From positions 372,001-436,000 of the forward strand of contig JAVTVJ010001186.1 in NCBI GenBank assembly GCA_034509425.1: a stretch of DNA of 64,000 nucleotides, read 5' to 3'. The position numbers and the translations under genes are program-made. The stretch is from Eopsaltria australis. Lineage: Eukaryota; Chordata; Aves; Passeriformes; Petroicidae. Position 1 is the stretch's first letter. The number at the start of each line of letters is the position of its first letter. Below are positions 1 to 10,449 of this stretch, one piece after another. The notes beneath the pieces were generated by a model that saw only the letters and a program-made list of their open reading frames with translations, was not told the origin of the DNA and did not search any database.

Positions 1-3000
1 GAAGAAGGAGGAGCTTCAGATTATTTTTAGGCTCAAAATCAGCTGAAATAGTACAAAGTGTCAACATAAACAACCCTTTTAAGTTACACAGGAAGTTGCA
101 GGAAACGCCAAAACATCAAAACAGACAAATTATTAATATAAAGTTCTGGTCTGCCCTTCTGCAATCTGATCTTCATTTCAAAGTGAGAATTTAACATTCC
201 AAGTTAAATCTGAAAGTATTTCAGTCCATCAATCAAAGCTTTATGCTCCAAAGTCTGCTTAAGATCAGTCTTCACAAACCAGGTAGGGAAATGATTCTGT
301 ATGAATCAACTCTAAATGCATGCAACCGTATCAGATGAGCCGAACTAATGTTGGCAAAAACACATCTGGACTTCACACAGCTTATGTACTTTTCATTTGC
401 AAAGAGTTGAGGAAAACTGGGGTAAACAAGAGGAACCAGCCTGATGTAGCTTCAATTAAAAAAAGAAAAAAATCATTTCAAGAGAAAAATTCCTAGTCAT
501 GTAAAATCTTTACTGCTTCACATAAACTTCATATGTCTAATGAGGGGAATAAAGGTGACCCTATGCTATGTCTCCACTATTGCAAGTACCTCAATCCTCC
601 CAGCAGCAGCCAGGCACCCTTGCCTGATGGGAAAAATGATCTGGCAGGTTGGGCCACTTGGAACCTCACAGCAGTGAGAGGAATTACATCTGTCTTGCCA
701 TAGCTCTGACATTCATCAGGCCTGAAACTGGAAGGTGCTAGAGACTTCTTGGGGCTTTTGTTTCTCCTTTATTTTCATATCCTTTCAGATACAATTAAAA
801 AAAATCCCCACAATATCAGACTAAATCTAGTTCTTTATTGATAAAGATAAAGGGAAGACAGCCAAGGAACGCCAATTCTCGTCTTAACCAATGATTCTAG
901 AAACTTACATAAGTCATGAATAAAATAAAAATATGGGAGAAGATTTAAGTGTTTTAATGGAATTTGAGACCACCAGCAAGAGGATTTTTGTTTTCAGATT
1001 GGCTTTTAACATTTAGGAAGCTCCCTGTTTCACTAAGACTGACTGCCTAAGACACGGGCCTGATGAGCAGCTGTGCCCATGTCACCAGCCTCATTGACTG
1101 CAAAGTCTGTTCAGATGTCTCATTATTTGTGTATGACTAATACGCCATTGTGAATACTGGCAGCATTGTGCTTAAATATTGCAAATTAGATCTAATACGA
1201 AACAATCTGGACATTGATGAGCAAGTGATCAGGCTTAATAAAGCCAGGCAAAAAAAACATTCAGAGTGAATAATTAAGTATTAAACAGTATTGAATATAT
1301 TAAAAAGTGCTTTCCTCAAAAAATAAAACTAGGTATATGGCAAAATTAAAGGAACTTCTTCAATTATGCATATATATTCTTTGAAATCTCAAGTTTCTGA
1401 TACTCTTATTTAACATATATGCAACAGGGTTACATATAGAATTGACTCTTCATAGAATCAAAAAAATTATACAGATTACAAATAACTGAGGTATGTTTAA
1501 GAAGCCTTAAGTTACAGTTCTCCATTAGTTTGTCATTTTAATCCACAGTACTTTCAATTCATCAAGGAGGGAAAATGTAAACTTGACTGCATTTGGCCAG
1601 GCAGGTTTCACACTATACATTAATTTATTTTAACTACACTCTAAGGGTGTAGAGAGAAGTATCATCCTGGGAAGAATCTTTTGGCCTACTGCCCATTACA
1701 TTGGCTGCTGGACAATGTTAACTGTGCTACTCCCTGCCCCAAATAACACATACAAAAATAGAGAAGCCACTTAAAGTCAAACAGATAGTGCTACATAGTT
1801 CTTTATCTGAACTGTATTTCTGCCCTCACCTCTGGTTTTTACCCTAATTTTTGTAGCATTCTGCTAACTTAAAAATTTCACCTTCATTTTGATTTTTATA
1901 ATACTCTTTCAGTACAAAACTTCCAAATTTGTTTCTAAGATTCAAAGCACTCTCTGCCTTAGATCTCTTAAAAAAATACCTGTAAAGAGACTACCTGTAA
2001 CTATTTTTCCTAATTTCTTTAAGGAAAGCATACTTTATTTTACCAGTAATTAAGCCTGAAGTTCAAATTTTTATTCAGGAGGGTCTAATCCCTGGTCATT
2101 AGGTCATAGGGCATTATGGAGGTGTCTAGCATCTTGTATGAAGCTTAAAATCTTTATTTCAAAAGCAGCTATGGGAATTCCTTGGTTTTTTTTTTTTTTT
2201 TATCAGAAGAAAACAAGGTTGGACTGCAAGCTGATTCTTAAACATTTTAAAACACAGCAGGATTATGTGTGCAGACTTTGAGATGAAGATTCCCAGTTAG
2301 ATCAGAACATTTTCTTGTTTCCAATTCCCACAGTCCCATGGTATTAAAAATAAACACATTGCACGTAAATAGTACTTTGTCTAAAGGTAATAAACCTTAC
2401 ATAGGAGGTTACATATAAGCAGAGCCCCCTAAATCTGCAGCAGAATTTCTCAAAGTAACTCCCAGCAGCCAAAACTCCCATAAATGTCTGCTACAAAAAC
2501 AGTCCTGGGGCAGGCATGGAAACAGCAAGGTTAAAACCAGGACTTCCAGCACAGTGCTGTGGCCAGCTCACAGCATGGAGCTGTGAACAGAAGCATGGAG
2601 CAAGCATGAGTACAGAAACCAAGGAAGTTACACAGTGCTACTTTTCAAACCAATAAACATCAAAGCCGGTATGCTGGTTGCTTTACCACAGCATGCACAT
2701 GTAAAGAATGGGATTTTCTTTCCATTCTCTGCTGCTCAAAATGACCTGTCAGCATTGAGGTGTCTATCCAAAAAGCCGTGTTTATTCTGCAGTTATATAG
2801 GATGGTGACAACTATCTCCACAGGTGTGTTAAGAAAAGAGTCAGTGTTACCTGAGCAGCACACATTAATATCCAATACAAGAAATGATCAAAGATATAAT
2901 AGTTTTTCTTTTCAAAGGAAATACCCCATTTTCAGAACCATGCTAACGAAAGAGAAAACATGAGGCTCTAATGACTAGCACTTAAGAGTTTAAGGACTTC

Positions 3001-4320
3001 AGAGATAGGGACAGTATAACTTAAAATGCCCTGAACTTCATTCTAACAATGATTTACATCTAGGCACTGCAGACTTGCAAGCAACACTTGCTACAGCGCT
3101 TCAGAACATCACTATATAAACCAGTGCAGATTTACTCCTAAGTCCCCACCAAACTAGAAATGCTTCTGGCAGGTTAACTTCGTTGCCAAATACATTTTTC
3201 TATATTTCTGCTGTTATCTTTGCTGGTTATCACCACAGCTGAATATAAACTTATAATATACACAGAGGGATGAAAGTTGATAAACTGATACCACAAATTT
3301 GCAAGTGATGCTGCAAACATTTCTGTGTAGGCAGTGTGAGGATACCATCTATTACTGTGGTGTCACTGTGAAAATCATGATCACATACTACAACTCTTAT
3401 TTCCTACAGTTAGAAACCCAGAGAATTTATGAAGTATTAGGAGTTGAAGAAATATAAGCCAATAGGCTGTAAAGTCTATTCTAAAATACACTTGGTTTAT
3501 TGACCTGTAAAACACAACTATCTGAATGTCAGTAGATAAAGGAGACAAAGTCACTTGGAAGAAGGGTTTTTTGTTTCTTTTGGCATTTTACCCCAAAGCT
3601 TTTCCAATTACAAAAGAGAAGACTTATTTCTTCTCTTAACAGAAGGGTTCTGATAAAATTCTGAGTTCTGCCTAACATACTGTTGAAAATATAGGTAAAA
3701 AAGCAACTTAGGAAGATATTTCCTTTGTTTAACCTTTTTTTATATAAGGCTATTTTTTTCTACTGCATGACATTCCCCAGAAATGATAAACCTGAATTTC
3801 TCTTTACTATAATTTAATTGTTAATTTTTAAATATTTGTTCTTACCTTTAATGCCACAGGTAGCCTCCCATGATCAGAATATATTTTTTGCTGCTAGCAA
3901 GAGATTTGTGGTAAGAACATACTTTTATTTAGAATGCATAGTATTGGACTCACTGACAACTTTCTCAATAGTGAGTTTGATGAACCAGAAAAGGAAACAC
4001 TTCCATCAGTTTCTTAGAAACCTAAAAGAAATGTTAACCAGCTCATTTTCCACTTAAGTTTTTACAGTGGAGAATTATAAACATACTTTCCAACCGTGAG
4101 ATGTACCTCACAGTAAGTCACTGGTCCCTGTGCCTGAGACAAACCACATGAAACTACAAAGTGTGTGAGCTAAAAACTACAATGTAGAAATAATTCTTAA
4201 TTGACTGAAATGAGCTGTACACCAAGAAAGCTGACCAGCAGGTGCTATATACACAAATGTACACTCAGACAAGACTGTTAAACAAAATTACTTGAAACCA
4301 TACACCTTCTGAATACTGAC
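1..4320 (-). other. PIK3R1: Start of PIK3R1 intron 2
   Basis: This is AT-rich, largely unique sequence downstream of the exon 2 donor. I see no exon, CR1 copy or RNA gene in it. It includes a T16 run (2186-2201). A non-repetitive block at about 1040-1260 has two CATTGTG motifs and a 12-bp palindrome; see the separate entry. The intron continues beyond the left edge. Confidence 0.85.
1040..1260. promoter_or_regulatory. Candidate intronic regulatory element
   Basis: This block of complex sequence carries two CATTGTG motifs (SOX-type) at 1146-1152 and 1164-1170, 18 bp apart in the same orientation. The perfect palindrome ATTAGATCTAAT follows at 1185-1196. The motifs are seen directly; enhancer function is a guess. 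Such motifs occur by chance in AT-rich DNA. Confidence 0.2.
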
Positions 4321-4654
4321 CTTGTTGCTCACTCTCTGATTCAGCTTTTGCAGGACTTGGTGCCACCGGAAGAGGCCGAGGAGGACGAGGCTTTGGAGTG
4401 GGGGGAGATATTTTTTTTCTTCCAATGTACTCTACATAAGTTCCTGGGAAATCCCCCCTCTCCCCTGTGGTTTCATTAAAGCCATTCAACCAACCAATTT
4501 CCTCTGGCTTTGCTTCTTCCCCTTCACTGAATCCAAGTGCTAGTAAGGTACCTTTATTCACAGTTAAAATATCTCCTAAGTGCAAGTCAATGTCTTCTTC
4601 TCGCTCTTTTTTGTAGTCATATAAAGCTCTGTATTGATATCCCTCAGCACTCAT
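4321..4654 (-). CDS. PIK3R1: PIK3R1 (p85-alpha) first coding exon: SH3 domain and proline-rich segment
   Basis: This encodes the first 111 codons plus one base of the p85-alpha regulatory subunit, the cytosolic adaptor that stabilises p110 catalytic subunits and recruits them to phosphotyrosine receptors. The protein starts [16 protein letters not shown]3 hallmarks are ALYDY (residues 10-14), the binding-face Trp55 in EEIGWLNG, and FPGTYVEYI (69-77). The long n-Src-loop insertion at about 34-50 is typical of the PI3K SH3. Residues 83-99 form the first proline-rich region and end in a class I SH3 ligand, RPLPVAP. The coding part is exactly 334 nt with a phase-1 donor (AACAAG|GTCAGT), matching the human exon end after c.334 as I recall it. 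The start at 4654 has A at -3; the frame is open a little further upstream but has no earlier ATG. Compared with the human protein as I remember it, the SH3 has only conservative changes (for example Y59F) and the linker after residue 99 has diverged. Later exons lie left of the window. Confidence 0.97.
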
Positions 4655-4674
4655 CTTGGCAAATGATTTAACAT
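4651..4674 (-). other. Upstream ORF 3, stop overlapping the PIK3R1 start codon
   Basis: This is a 7-codon frame (MLNHLPR) in poor initiation context (T at -3, T at +4). Its TGA occupies 4653-4651, overlapping the PIK3R1 ATG (4654-4652) in the four-base string ATGA. A ribosome finishing this uORF stops directly on the main start codon. The overlap is seen directly; translation of the uORF is not shown. Confidence 0.5.
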
Positions 4675-4914
4675 TCAAAAGTGTTATTAAACAGTATCAA
4701 AATGTAATTGTCCAGTTATACTTCTATACACAGAGAAATTCAAGATGTAGTAAATGGGATGACAAAAACGTCTCTAAAGTAATAAAATCCAACAGAGAAT
4801 GAAAAAACACCGGTCTGCCTTTCCACTGCTGATGTTTTTACCAATTTTATTCTTAGTCACTGTCTGTTGCAGAAGTTAAGCGTTCCACTTCTGTGTCGAG
4901 CAATATTCTTCCAA

Positions 4915-4956
4915 TTAGTTCTTTTTCTGGGCTTGCCGGCACTTCTGTGTCTCCAT
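4915..4956 (-). other. Upstream ORF 2 in PIK3R1 leader (13 codons)
   Basis: An ATG 20 nt downstream of the uORF1 stop opens a short frame, METQKCRQAQKKN, ending in TAA. Its context is weak at -3 (T) but has G at +4. About 260 nt separate its stop from the PIK3R1 start, a distance that normally permits reinitiation. Confidence 0.45.
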
Positions 4957-4976
4957 ACACAAGTTCACTCGACTCT

Positions 4977-5060
4977 TTAGCCAGTCACACTTTCTTCAGA
5001 TGTATTTGCCACAGACTGCGCACGTACCTCAAATACTCTGCCACCAAACTCTGCACACAT
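4977..5060 (-). other. Upstream ORF 1 in PIK3R1 leader (27 codons)
   Basis: An ATG lies 7 nt inside exon 2, with A at -3 and T at +4. It opens a 27-codon frame beginning MCAEFGG and ending ESVTG before TAA. It exists only if the transcript is spliced at the proposed acceptor. If used, it would reduce initiation at the main start. The peptide resembles nothing I know, and its role is inferred from position only. Confidence 0.5.
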
Positions 5061-5067
5061 GCTTTTC

Positions 5068-8000
5068 CTGGAAAGAGAAGAGAAATCTGATTAAATCATT
5101 TCACACTCTCTTGATTGTGAACTTGGTATTCTACCTATGACTTAAGCTTTCTGCAACCCTGGCAAAGACTGTGTCCCATATAAGAATCCTATGTAACAAT
5201 AAAATCAATCAAGGGCACAAAAAATACCTCCAGCTAATGTTTGCATTTTCATAAAGGATATATGTCAAATTACTTTAACCAAATTTGTACCCCTGCAGTA
5301 TGAGGCATGCTTCCTTCTCTGTGACTTACAGCTACTGAAAAGTCTCAGAGTGAGAGGGCTAAGCCCTGGAGCTATCCCTCTAGTGCAGTATCTAACTTGG
5401 CAGCAAGATTTTATATGTTATCTCCCTGAAGCCAGACAGCCACACCCCTTCTCCACAAAAGGTCTGTCAAGACAGAGGAGGAGCTTAGTGTAATTAGCAT
5501 TGACCACTGGGATATTCAGTCTCCGCCTGTTTATGACAAGGGTGAGGATGGGCAACAACTGCCATCCTAAAGCCTGTATTTCAAAAACCTTTTGGAGGAA
5601 CATGTCTTCTCATAATCTGTTGAAGAACCAAAGACTCAAAAGAGCTTTTACTTGATGACTACCAGATTTCGCCTTCTTCTTTTTAAAAGAGGGGCTTTAC
5701 TGCTCCCCCATCTTCCAGATGTTTATTGATGCATTTATGGTATAATACTAGAAAAACAATCAGCAACTGAAACAGGCACACCCAGACCACCTAAGCAGCC
5801 CTAGCAGGAGTAAAGTATCAGGGTGTATGCTTAAATTACATTAAAGGCAAGAGAACACAGGCCTGAACTTTTGGCTCAAGGTTGCCCAACCATTTAAAAA
5901 AAAAAAGAAAAAATATGACTAAAACCCAAATCTATTTAGAGAACAGTTGCTTGAAGACATATAGAACAGTGAAAGCTTTCTAAACGTTATTTCAACTGTT
6001 ACTCATTTTCTTAAAAAGACAAGCCAAATCATAATTTGAAATGCTATACTGGAAACCAGAAAGTTCTAGCTACTCAAAGCTGCACTGAAACTCCTAAACT
6101 ACATCTGAATAAAAGACCTAAGAGAGCTGTATACTACCAGCAGGTAAATATTGACTGTGTACTATGTACTCAATGTATGGAAAGCTCTTTTTTTTTTTTG
6201 TGAAACACTCCCTTTTTACACTGTAAAGAGACACCAGTAGACAGGGCTGGAACAGGGAACAACTGACAGCTCTTTTCCACACCACTTTTTCTAATGTCTC
6301 AGTCATCAAGTCCTTTGAAATATGACTAAGTGACAAGCTAAGAAGTGTTCATAAGAACGCATATGAACTTTCTGTGCCAGTGAATTAACCTGATCCCTAA
6401 TTTGTATGTGGCTCCTCTTCAGTCCATCACGTCCCTGCAGCATGTTGCACAACATCTCTCGTGACAGAACACAGAAGAAAATCTTAAGTTCTTGAAGAAC
6501 TTCCTTATCATCTCTTGCAACCAGTTTTTTTGTTGGAGGAAAGAATTATCTGAGCCTGAATTAGACTTCCTATTTCAAAAAGCTTGCACGCATGTATTTA
6601 TTTTAACAACTTGCAAATCTATCCACGTGTATTAGGCACGCAGCTCCCACCGAAGTTTTAATTAGAAATTTCTGCAGCCACTTCTGAAAAACCAAATGAT
6701 GCTGCCTACGTGATGCTACCAAGTATCACAGACTTGGCAATTCACATGAATAGTTTCACTGATACTTCATTTTGCCTCTTCTGCCAGAGAAAAGTGTACC
6801 AATAAAAACTGGGGAAAGAGTACAAGTATCAATGTATCAACTAAACAGCAGAGAAGCCTTTACAAAAGCATGGATTTCTCCTGTTTCATGTAGCAAGAGA
6901 AAAAATGGATTTACACAGTTTTATCCAAGTATTGGGATTAATACAAATGTTTCCAATCAAAACCAACTATGCACACAGCAAAGCCTACTAGAAAATTACC
7001 ACTTTGACTACTTTAAATACTCTGAAATATTTATTTTCTTTTCAAGAAAGGTTCAACAAGTGCTCTGCTACAACTACTTATTTAACTCCCACTGCCTATG
7101 GGCATTTTGGTAGTCAACGAAATCTTCTAAACACTGCATAATTCAACTGACTTGACCTACTCCTCTGATCTTTTATTATCAAATGTAACATAGAAACTTT
7201 ATGGCTATATATTTAAAATTAGTACTTGTGTCTCTTATGCATCTTTTGAAAATACAGAACTGGAAATGTAGTAACATAAGAACTTCTTATGACAGTTTTA
7301 AAGCGTATTTTAAAAACTCAAAACGTGCATCAGATTAGAAAAACTCAGTGAAGTTATGGTTGCAAAGTTTCCTTAGATCCAGTTTTCATGGGGCTCCGAG
7401 TTGCAGTTATCTGTTCATGCTCACTTATCAGCACCACCCTCAGTACAGAGTCCCCAGCATCTGAGTTCCTATCTCGTTCATGTACCTGGAGACACTCCTG
7501 TAAGTCAGCCATTCTAAACTTCTTGGACTTATGCCTCTTTCTGTTCCTATGTGTCACGTTCAGGGAAGAACTAAGACTCCACACTCAAGAACCTTGCAGA
7601 CAGACCTAACACAGGGACAAACACCAGTTTTCCACACCTCCTCAGTAACACCATAATGTATCCAAAAAGCCTTCTTAGAATGCTCTGCTAAGATCCAGTA
7701 TTAAAACAGTCCCTTTACTCCAACTGAAGTTATATGGTCTCTACACTCAAGCATTTTGACTCAAAATGACTTAAGCTCACTGTCCTAAACTAAATAACTT
7801 GGACACTATCTTAAATAGATTAAAACAAACAAACCAAACACTTCAGGGAATATTCAAGATGATGTATTACTGTATTTGCATTTGGCTGGTCAAATGGAAA
7901 AGGAGGAAGAAGTATTGTAAGAGAATCAATGTTCATTTGTTTTTTATTTACTGTCTGAGAGCTTGATCCCACTAAAAGATTCCTGAGCTCAGGCAGAATT

Positions 8001-9633
8001 CCATTCTCTCAGCAGAATGGTTTACACTGGGCATTTCAGTAGTGACAAAATTTAAAACTCCACAGAAAAACTCAAGACATTCCTACAAACTTAGGTGGAA
8101 AAGGAAGGGGACATGGAATCTTCCCCTTCACCCTCCCCCTGCTTCCCCTGTTAAAAATGACATCTGGCTCCCACTCCACTGGTACCCAAGTGTTTCCTCC
8201 CACACAAGCTATCATTCCTTCAGTGCCGGAGAATACAAACTTCTACACTGCATATGCATGCACAGTGACACCACAGGGGTGTGCTGGTTACTGGAACAGC
8301 ATCCCTAATACAAGATGCAAAGATTTTCTTCACCTTTATGTTAACAAATTTAATAACCATATCTCCTTGTACTGCAATTTCTCTAACACTAATTTCAAAA
8401 ATCCCTAGAAAAATAGTGCCTAACACAAGCTTTCCTCCCACTGCAGGATGAGCTTGGTAGATAGAAGAGCTGACTAACATACTGAGGGAGACACTGAAAT
8501 AATGAGAATTGAGGAGTAAGCGGGGAAATTTGCTTGGAGACCGACTCTTCTCCCCACTAGGTGTCTACACACCTGTGACTAAAACTGCAGCTTTCTCTGA
8601 AGTATTCTTTCCAAGTGGAGATGACCAAGTTACGTACCACATTAGAATACATTAGAACACTATATTCTGCAAGAAAGTGAGGTCCGTGATGTATCACGAA
8701 GCAATACCTTTATACCGCTTCCAATCTGAAATAATTATTTTGAATTTGTGGAGATTCTATCACAAGACTTTGAACGAGTTCAAATACACACTGAAGAAGT
8801 AGTGTGAGCGCTGTACAGCATACCCCATTCTGAAACATCTCAAGGACCTTATAAAGGCTGCAAACTATGGACGAAGGCAGGTAAGCATCAAGACCACTTC
8901 GGTAGAATAACTAAATTAATAATGATAATTTTAAAACTTAGGAAAGCAGTACAGCCTGAACTTCCGTCCCGCTGAAGCGGCCGGCAGGTTAACCACCCCG
9001 AAGCCCTGCATCGACGTGCAGTCCCCGCCGCAGAGCAGCCGCTCTCCAGGGCCAGGTGCTCGGGGGGCTGCAGCCCCTCCAGCGCCGGGGCAGGGCTGCG
9101 CCGAGCCGGCGCTCCCCGGCGGCGCGGGGACGGTGGCGGAGCCCCGGGCACAGGAGCGCAGGACGCCGCGCCGCCCGCTCCCGCCCCACGATCCCTACGG
9201 TCACCTCTTCCGCCGCCCTGGGGGCTTTATCCCGGCGCGGGCACCAGCCCGGCTCCCCACGGCTCCGGGGACCGGGTCTCCCGGGCAGCCCCGCGGTGGC
9301 CGCGGCGCGCCGCTCGCCCTGGCCGTCCAGGAAGCGCCGGGCCGAGCGGGGAGAGGCTGCACAGTCCCCGGGGCTCGGCCTCGGCCGCAGCGGACGGCCC
9401 GCCCCGGCCTGCCGCGCCGGAGGGCTTGGCGGCGCCGCAGCCCGCCCCGCACGGGGGAAAAAGTTGCACGGGGCGGCGCTGCCGCTCGGACTGTCACCCC
9501 GCAGGGGCGGCCGCTGCCCGGGATCCGGGCGGCCGCACGGCCCCGCACCGCCCCATCCCGGCCCGCTCCCCTGCCCCGGCGGCCGCCCGAGGGGCAGCGC
9601 CAGCTGCAGCGGATGCAGCGGGACTCGCTTTAC
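5068..9633 (-). other. PIK3R1: PIK3R1 intron 1
   Basis: This interval lies between the proposed exon 1 donor and the exon 2 acceptor and is about 4.6 kb long. It has low GC content until about 8950, where the CpG island begins. Short ORFs scattered through it have no recognisable domains. I see no repeats of note. The right boundary depends on the exon 1 donor assignment. Confidence 0.6.
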
Positions 9634-9830
9634 CTCAGCAAGCAGCAGCGGGAGCAGCAACTGCAGCAGGAGCAGTAGGAGCAGCAGGAGCGGCGGGGCC
9701 GTCACCACCTCCCTCCCGCTGCCGGGCAGCAGCTGCCACCGCGACGCCCCGCTCTCCGTCGTACACCCGTCCCCGCTGCCCCGACCGCGCTCGCCGCCTC
9801 AGTGCCCCGGCGGAGCCGTGCCCGCCGCCG
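9634..9830 (-). other. PIK3R1: Putative non-coding PIK3R1 exon 1 (TSS end approximate)
   Basis: The best minus-strand donor in the island is GCTGAG|GTAAAG, with GT at 9632-9633. The exon just upstream is rich in CTG/CAG triplets. The transcription start is placed just downstream of the GC-box cluster and is only approximate. There is no ATG in this stretch on the transcribed strand. Weaker alternative donors exist, for example GAAGAG|GTGACC near 9198-9208 and GGGAG|GTGGTG near 9705-9715. RNA evidence is required for the boundaries. Confidence 0.4.
9639..9692. repeat. Imperfect CAG/CTG triplet tract
   Basis: This is a run of CAG, GAG and CAA triplets (CTG-rich on the transcribed strand) inside the CpG island. 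It lies next to the proposed exon 1 donor and so probably in the PIK3R1 5' UTR. It is interrupted and not a pure microsatellite. Confidence 0.7.
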
Positions 9831-10202
9831 GCTCTGCCCCCGCCCCGCCCCCGGCGCCTCCGCCAACCCGCTCCGGCACCGCCCCGCCCCGCCCGCTGAC
9901 TGACGGCGGCACCGCCCGCCCCCCGCTCCGCCGTGGGCTCGGCACGGCCCGGTCCGCGCCCCGGGCACCGCCGGGCTCCCCGCAGCTCCCCCCCGCGGCC
10001 AGGGGCCTTTGGATCTCCGTCCTCGGGCGCGGCGCCCAGCGATGCCTGCGAGCCCCGGGCGCCTCCTCAGCCCGGAGGGGCCAGTCCAGGCCGGGAGGCG
10101 GCAGCGAGAGGAGCACGTGCTTCTGCTTAGTTCCTCGTTGGGGATTTTTCTCCTCTCTTTTCTTTCCTGGCCCTCTCCTCCCGTATTAATGTGGCGTGTC
10201 AC

Positions 10203-10229
10203 GTTGGTGAAGTGTGAAGTTGGTGAAGT
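10203..10229. repeat. Two copies of GTTGGTGAAGT, 16-bp period
   Basis: The 11-bp word occurs at 10203-10213 and 10219-10229 at the outer flank of the CpG island. It is a small direct duplication with no assigned role. Confidence 0.6.
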
Positions 10230-10449
10230 CCAGAACAAAACCAAGCCACCGTGGGCCGTGGGTGCCCGGCTGTGTGCGGAGCAGGGCCGTGCCTGAGCTG
10301 TCCTGCCCCGACGGACTGCCTGGGGCTCCCGCTGCGGGACTGCTCGCCCGGGGCCGCCTGGCAGCGGCGGGCAGCGCCACGCTCCTCCGCATGGCCCTGC
10401 CAGCCCGTGCCGTGCACCGGGAGCCGCGGCCACACTCAGCCCCAGCCTG

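Larger units (their letters stand above)
4321..5067 (-). other. PIK3R1: PIK3R1 exon 2 (413-nt 5' UTR part plus coding part)
   Basis: The exon is bounded by consensus splice sites. The minus-strand acceptor is a long pyrimidine run ending TTTCTCTTCTCTTTCCAG, with its AG at plus positions 5068-5069. The donor GT lies at 4319-4320. The total length is 747 nt. The leader contains three short upstream ORFs, listed separately. The coding boundary is certain from the protein. The acceptor is inferred from its strength and from the absence of a better AG nearby; a cDNA would settle it. Confidence 0.85.

Noticed and set aside
4655..4678. Eight-codon N-terminal extension of the PIK3R1 frame
   Set aside because: The upstream codon is TTG (minus strand), not ATG. 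The known p85-alpha start MSAEGYQ at 4654 fits the family.
6772..7113. 113-codon plus-strand frame inside PIK3R1 intron 1
   Set aside because: Opposite to the gene, with no recognised domain and ordinary intronic composition.
8989..9708. 239-codon minus-strand frame starting with a leucine-rich stretch like a signal peptide
   Set aside because: The leucines come from the CTG triplet tract. The frame begins at GTG, not ATG, and lies in the non-coding exon 1/intron 1 region of PIK3R1.
9056..10189. 377-codon plus-strand frame (and several minus-strand frames up to 305 codons) over the CpG island
   Set aside because: Composition is Pro/Ala/Arg/Gly as expected from random GC-rich sequence. Frames are open on both strands, with no domain and no splice structure.
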